This document shows positions 60,348 through 64,000 of a DNA stretch of 64,000 nucleotides, in pieces. The DNA comes from Labedella phragmitis (GTDB lineage: Bacteria; Actinomycetota; Actinomycetes; Actinomycetales; Microbacteriaceae). The translations under genes were made by a program, and so were the position numbers. The notes under the pieces are model-generated. The model saw only the letters and a program-made list of their open reading frames with translations. It was not told the origin of the DNA and made no database searches. The stretch spans positions 1-64,000 of the forward strand of contig NZ_RZNB01000005.1 of the NCBI RefSeq assembly GCF_004078635.1, read 5' to 3'. Positions within the stretch are counted from its first letter, which is position 1. Each line of letters begins with the position of its first letter.

Positions 60348-62014
60348 CCGCTCGACCCGATTCCCTCACGACCACCCGTTCCGGGGCGAAAGACGAGTGG
60401 TGGCGCTCCGCCGTCATCTACCAGGTGTACCCGCGCTCGTTCGCCGACGCCGACGGTGACGGGACGGGCGACCTCGCGGGTATCACGGCCCGGCTCGACC
60501 ACGTGGCCCGGCTCGGAGTCGACGCCGTCTGGCTGTCGCCGTTCTACCCGTCGCCGCAGCGCGACGGCGGTTACGACGTCGCGGACTACCGTGACGTCGA
60601 CCCGCGGTTCGGCACGCTCTCGGACGCCGACGACCTCATCCGGACGGCTCACGACCTCGGTCTCCGCATCATCGTCGACCTCGTCCCGAACCACTGCAGC
60701 TCGGACCACGCGGACTTCCAGGCGGCTCTCGCGGCCGCGCCGGGGTCGCCCGAACGGGCGAGGTTCCACTTCCGCGACGGGCGCGGTGACGACGGCGTCG
60801 CTCCGCCGAACGACTGGACGTCGATGTTCGAGGGGCCGGCATGGACGCGCGTCGTCGAGCCGGACGGGCGGCCCGGCCAGTGGTACCTGCACCTGTTCGA
60901 CTCCTCGCAGCCGGACTGGAACTGGGACGAGCCCTCCGTTCGCGCCGATTTCGAGCAGACGCTCCGCTTCTGGCTCGATCGCGGCGTCGACGGATTCCGC
61001 GTCGACGTGTGCGACGCCATCATCAAGGCTCCCGGCCTGCCCGACTGGCCCCACCGCACGAAGGGAGTGGTCGAACCCGTCGACGGGGTCATGCCGCCCA
61101 TGTGGGATCAGGACGGCATCCACGAGGTGTTCACATCCTGGCGCTCGGTGCTCGACGAGTACGAGGGTGAGCGGATCCTCTGCGCCGAGGCGTGGCTCGC
61201 ACCCGAGCGGGCCGCCCGCATCGTGCGACCCGGGGAGATGCATCAGGCGTTCAACTTCCGGTACCTCGAGCAATTGTGGGACGCCGGCGATCTCCGCCGG
61301 ACGATCGACGAGTCGCTCGCGGCCAACGACGCGGTCGGGGCGCCCACGACGTGGGTCCTGTCGAACCACGACGTCATGCGTCACGCGAGCCGCTACGGCT
61401 ACGACGGTCCCGTCGAACTCGAGTCGGGCGTGGGCGTCGACGACCCGCAGCCCGACCGTACGCTCGGGCTCCGGCGGGCACGAGCGGCGACGACTCTCAT
61501 GCTCGCCCTGCCGGGTTCCGCCTATCTCTACCAGGGGGAGGAACTCGGCCTGCCCGAAGTGACCGACCTGCCGGATGCCGCTCGTCAGGACCCGGTGTGG
61601 GAGCGCTCCGGTCGCACGATCCGCGGTCGCGACGGCTGTCGCGTCCCCCTGCCGTGGACGGCGGAGGGCCCGTCCTTCGGTTTCGGGTCGAGCGAGTCGA
61701 CGTGGTTGCCGCAACCGGCGTACTTCGGGGAGTTCTCCGTCGAGGCGCAGGAGGCCGACGAGGGATCGACCCTCGCGCTGTACCGTCGATTGCTCGCGCT
61801 CCGGCGCGAACACCGCCTGGGTGCCGGCGACCTCGGCTGGGAGCCGTCGAGCGACGGCGTGCTCGTGATTCGACGTCCCGGCGTACGTGTGATCGCGAAC
61901 GTGACGGCGTCGTCGGTTGCGCTGCCCGATGGGCGCGTGCTCGTCGCGAGCGGTCCGTTGGAGCCGGGCGTCCTCCCGGCGGACACGACGGTCTGGCTCG
62001 AGGTCGTGGAGTGA
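60344..62014 (+). CDS. GH13 alpha-glucosidase
   Basis: 556 residues. GH13 blocks: YQVYPRSFADADGDGTGDLA, DAVWLSPFYPSPQRDGGYDV, DLVPNHCSSDH, GFRVDVCDAI (nucleophile Asp near 220), LCAEAWL (acid/base Glu near 281) and VLSNHDVMRH (Asp near 341). The start and the QPDWNWDEPSVRADFEQTLR block are typical of oligo-1,6-glucosidase/alpha-glucosidase subfamilies. Cytoplasmic, no signal peptide. It would release glucose from an alpha-glucoside brought in by the importer. Confidence 0.93.
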   Translation: MTARPDSLTTTRSGAKDEWWRSAVIYQVYPRSFADADGDGTGDLAGITARLDHVARLGVDAVWLSPFYPSPQRDGGYDVADYRDVDPRFGTLSDADDLIRTAHDLGLRIIVDLVPNHCSSDHADFQAALAAAPGSPERARFHFRDGRGDDGVAPPNDWTSMFEGPAWTRVVEPDGRPGQWYLHLFDSSQPDWNWDEPSVRADFEQTLRFWLDRGVDGFRVDVCDAIIKAPGLPDWPHRTKGVVEPVDGVMPPMWDQDGIHEVFTSWRSVLDEYEGERILCAEAWLAPERAARIVRPGEMHQAFNFRYLEQLWDAGDLRRTIDESLAANDAVGAPTTWVLSNHDVMRHASRYGYDGPVELESGVGVDDPQPDRTLGLRRARAATTLMLALPGSAYLYQGEELGLPEVTDLPDAARQDPVWERSGRTIRGRDGCRVPLPWTAEGPSFGFGSSESTWLPQPAYFGEFSVEAQEADEGSTLALYRRLLALRREHRLGAGDLGWEPSSDGVLVIRRPGVRVIANVTASSVALPDGRVLVASGPLEPGVLPADTTVWLEVVE

Positions 62015-62052
62015 CGTCGGGACGACGCCCCGACTCGCGATAGCGTGAGGGG

Positions 62053-62457
62053 GTGGAAGACATGCTCGCGCGGATCGGTGAGATCGCCGAGCTGTTCACC
62101 TGGCTGGGGCTGCTCACGGGAGTCATCGTCCTGCTGGCCGGTCTCGTCGTCCGCCTTCTGGAGGGGACCTGGCTCACGGCCGAGGCCGACGTCGCCGAGA
62201 TCGACGGCGATGTCCAGCTCGCGTGGGTCGCCGACGACGGCCAGGTCTACCGTCGGTTCCTCGATCCCGAGGAGCGGCACACCGTTGGCGACCTCGACCG
62301 GGTCACGGTGCACTACCGGCACGATCGACCGCTCCGGGCGCACCTCGACAAGCGCACCCACGGTTCCCGTGTGCTGGTCCTCCTCGGGTTGATCCTCACG
62401 GGCGTCGGGATCGTCGCGGCCGTCGCGCAGATCGTCGTCGTCATCGCCCTGGGGTGA
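62053..62457 (+). CDS. small membrane protein, unknown
   Basis: 134 residues from a GTG 38 bp after the glucosidase. Two membrane helices (about 15-36 and 105-131: VLVLLGLILTGVGIVAAVAQ) enclose an extracellular or cytoplasmic domain of about 65 residues with DVQLAWVADDGQVYRRFLD. No family recognised. Its stop codon lies in the first unit of a 16-bp tandem repeat. Confidence 0.75.
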   Translation: MEDMLARIGEIAELFTWLGLLTGVIVLLAGLVVRLLEGTWLTAEADVAEIDGDVQLAWVADDGQVYRRFLDPEERHTVGDLDRVTVHYRHDRPLRAHLDKRTHGSRVLVLLGLILTGVGIVAAVAQIVVVIALG

Positions 62458-62546
62458 CATCGCTCTGGGGTGACGTCGCTCCGGGGTGGCATCGCTCCGG
62501 GGTGGCATCGCTCCGGGGTGACATCGCCCTGGGGTGACATCGCTCT
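62451..62546. repeat. 16-bp tandem repeat at a gene 3' end
   Basis: Six units of GGGGTGACATCGCTCT-type sequence, starting at 62451, 62467, 62483, 62499, 62515 and 62531, plus a partial seventh. Two variable positions alternate A/G and C/T. The stop codon of the upstream membrane protein gene (TGA, 62455-62457) lies in unit 1. The remainder of the gap to 62741 has no supported gene. Confidence 0.9.
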
Positions 62547-62741
62547 GGGCTGGAACCACCGAGCGGGAATACCGGAGGGGAGTCCTCGGTTGAGATCATT
62601 GACGGCCGAACGAGCGACGACCGTCCGAACGGGTCGATCGAGCCTCAGACGAGGAGTCGAGGCAGCACACGGCACAGGACCCGAGGTCTCGCCGGGCAGC
62701 GCCGCCCGATGCACATCGCTGAACCGGGAGAGGAGTGCGCC

Positions 62742-63164
62742 ATGGGTAGGACCATCATCGAATTCGAAGACGAGCACGGAGTCGTCACTCGGTACCGTCG
62801 CCACGAGAACGGACGCGGCAATGTCGCGACCTCCGCTCGCGTCGACCCCTCGACGCTCGTCGAACCGACCGCCTATGTCGAGTCGGGTGCCCGCGTCGGC
62901 CGTAGCGCGATCGTGAGCGGCGGCAGCTGGATCGATCGCGACGCGATCGTCCTCGACCACGCCGTCATCGGGGCGGGCGTCCACGTCGGCGAGGGTGCGG
63001 TCATCGGCCGCGGCGCCGAGATCGGCAGCTTCTCACGCATCGGCGCGGGGGCGACGGTCGGAGACTTCGCACGACTGGCGAACGACACGAAGGTACCGGA
63101 GGGCGGCGACGTCCCCGCCGGCCGCATCCCGCGGGTCCTCCCGCGGGCGCGTACGGCCGCCTGA
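62742..63164 (+). CDS. left-handed beta-helix hexapeptide-repeat protein
   Basis: 140 residues, ATG at 62742 with GGAGAGGAG upstream. After a 35-residue head (MGRTIIEFEDEHGVVTRYRR) there are hexapeptide repeats such as ARVGRSAIVSGGSWIDRDAI and VIGAGVHVGEGAVIGRGAEI, forming an LpxA-like beta-helix of about five coils. Catalytic histidines of acyltransferases are not obvious, so it may be structural or metal-binding. It is convergent with the Lrp gene. Confidence 0.8.
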   Translation: MGRTIIEFEDEHGVVTRYRRHENGRGNVATSARVDPSTLVEPTAYVESGARVGRSAIVSGGSWIDRDAIVLDHAVIGAGVHVGEGAVIGRGAEIGSFSRIGAGATVGDFARLANDTKVPEGGDVPAGRIPRVLPRARTAA

Positions 63165-63184
63165 CGCGGATCGAGAGCTCGTCC

Positions 63185-63222
63185 TCAGCAGGGCCGTCAC
63201 GGAATCGTGACGGCCCTGCTGA
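63185..63222. terminator. perfect 17-bp-stem hairpin between convergent genes
   Basis: The left arm (63185-63201, TCAGCAGGGCCGTCACG) and right arm (63206-63222) are exact complements around the loop GAAT. The right arm and loop encode the last codons of the Lrp-type regulator, whose stop is at 63197-63199. No U-tract is present. It should work for transcripts from either side. Confidence 0.8.
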
Positions 63223-63685
63223 CGTGTTCGAACACCATGCTCGTGCGCGTCGAGGCGACGAACGGGTGCGCCGAGAGGTGTTCGAGGACGAAGTCGCGGA
63301 CGTGTGCGCTGTCGCGCGCGGCGATGTGGAGGATGAAGTCTTCCGAGCCGCCCAGGAAGAACAGCTGGAGGACGTCGGGCATGCGACGCATCTCCGCGCT
63401 GAACTCGGCCATGCGGTGGCGAGCGCCGGATCGGACGCTCACGCTGATGAGGGCCTGCAGCCCGAGCCCGAGTGCTGCCGGGTCGACGCGCGCCTCGAAC
63501 CCTGTGACGACACCGCGGTCCACGAGCGAACGCACGCGGGCGATGCACGTGGACGGCGCGATGCCGACGCGCTCGGCCAGCTGATTGTTGGGGATCCGGG
63601 CGTCGCGCTGGAGCTGCTCGATGATCGCCGCGTCGACGTCGTCGATCGCGCCGCCCGCGCGGTCGCGAACATTGTTCTGTGCCAC
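63197..63685 (-). CDS. aldR: Lrp/AsnC-family regulator, probable AldR
   Basis: 162 residues. HTH: DDVDAAIIEQLQRDARIPNN, QLAERVGIAPSTCIARVRSL. C-terminal RAM domain: LQALISVSVRSGARHRMAEF and LQLFFLGGSEDFILHIAARD. It is divergent from ald, the arrangement known for AldR in mycobacteria, where this regulator controls alanine dehydrogenase in response to amino acids. The 3' end overlaps a strong hairpin. Confidence 0.88.
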   Translation of the reverse strand: MAQNNVRDRAGGAIDDVDAAIIEQLQRDARIPNNQLAERVGIAPSTCIARVRSLVDRGVVTGFEARVDPAALGLGLQALISVSVRSGARHRMAEFSAEMRRMPDVLQLFFLGGSEDFILHIAARDSAHVRDFVLEHLSAHPFVASTRTSMVFEHVSRAVTIP

Positions 63686-63715
63686 GTCCGATCACCGCCC
63701 TCTCGCCGCACGATG

Positions 63716-63737
63716 TTCGGTCGATAGTCGAACCGAC
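63716..63737. promoter_or_regulatory. candidate AldR operator in the aldR-ald spacer
   Basis: TCGGT (63717-63721) and ACCGA (63732-63736) flank CGATAGTCGA, giving a near-palindrome in the 146-bp divergent spacer, 31 bp upstream of the regulator start codon. Lrp-type regulators bind such sites, usually several per promoter. Unverified. Confidence 0.35.
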
Positions 63738-63831
63738 AGCGTGATGTTCTGAGTTTATGCCGTCGCAACGAATCACTCGCCAGAATGACAGCACGCGCAC
63801 GACGCGCCGTGCGACGGACGAGGAGGACGCC

Positions 63832-64000
63832 ATGCTGGTCGGAGTGCCGACGGAGATCAAGAACAACGAGAACCGCGTCGCGGTGACCCCGGCGGGGGTG
63901 CACGAGTTCGTGCGTCGCGGTCACGACGTGGTCGTGCAGTCGGGCGCCGGCATCGGTTCGTCACTCACCGACGCCGATTTCGCCGACGCCGGCGCCACGA
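63832..64000 (+). CDS. ald: alanine dehydrogenase, N-terminal part (runs off the window)
   Basis: 56 codons visible. ATG at 63832 with GAGGAGG 7 bp upstream. MLVGVPTEIKNNENRVAVTP, then AGVHEFVRRGHDVVVQSGAG, is the diagnostic start of alanine dehydrogenase, with the Arg and the substrate-side region intact. The enzyme interconverts L-alanine and pyruvate with NAD+. The remaining 310 or so residues lie beyond the window. Confidence 0.95.
   Translation, partial: MLVGVPTEIKNNENRVAVTPAGVHEFVRRGHDVVVQSGAGIGSSLTDADFADAGAT

Overview
The window is high-GC DNA with dense gene packing, many GTG starts and ATGA/TGATG start-stop overlaps. An HNH (DUF222-type) tail, an MgtA-like mannosyltransferase, a helicase with an MTES_1575-type C-terminus and an AldR/ald pair all point to an actinobacterium, most likely a member of the Microbacteriaceae. 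The genus cannot be fixed from the sequence alone.

Layout. 1-3.4 kb: tail of an HNH gene, a YpeA-type acetyltransferase, a mannosyltransferase and a flavin-dependent oxidoreductase. 3.4-8.5 kb: a tightly coupled operon built around a Ycf46-like AAA ATPase, with DUF2997, a 4Fe-4S radical-SAM-like activase, a DUF1257-like protein, membrane proteins and a helix-hairpin-helix protein. 8.6-12.6 kb: a very large helicase-like protein with degenerate ATPase motifs plus a coupled small gene. 12.7-17.9 kb: housekeeping genes (methyltransferase, mscL, FmdB-type zinc ribbon, 5-formyl-THF cyclo-ligase, galU, RimJ-like acetyltransferase, membrane coiled-coil protein). 17970-18042: tRNA-Ala(CGC).

18.0-35.1 kb is a genomic island inserted beside the tRNA. 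It starts with the C-terminal wreck of a serine recombinase. The left half holds mostly unrecognised secreted proteins and lipoproteins, with a large peptidoglycan-hydrolase-like protein (PG-binding repeats, DUF1906 domain, lysozyme-like domain). The right half is two modules of the same plan: an 86-bp element containing a 9-bp inverted repeat, then defence gene(s), then a conserved gene (A) convergent with a helix-turn-helix gene (B), then a hairpin. Module 1 carries a KAP-family NTPase; module 2 carries a Gabija-like pair (OLD/TOPRIM nuclease and UvrD-like helicase). This repeated layout is the most interesting structure in the window.

35.2-54 kb returns to chromosomal genes: an O-acyltransferase with a coupled lipoprotein hydrolase, a divergent MFS/LysR pair, an amine/sarcosine oxidase with an amino-acid ABC transporter and a double IclR-like regulator, a PHP-domain protein, glutathione peroxidase, two aldo/keto reductases, a PAP2 phosphatase and a histidine phosphatase. 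54-62 kb is a catabolic operon: a LysR regulator divergent from a HisD-like dehydrogenase, sugar-type ABC importer, nitrilase-family hydrolase and GH13 glucosidase, suggesting uptake and breakdown of an alpha-glucoside with an unusual aglycone. The end holds a beta-helix protein, an AldR-type Lrp regulator and the start of ald. Short tandem repeats (15, 16 and 33 bp) sit at gene 3' ends in three places.
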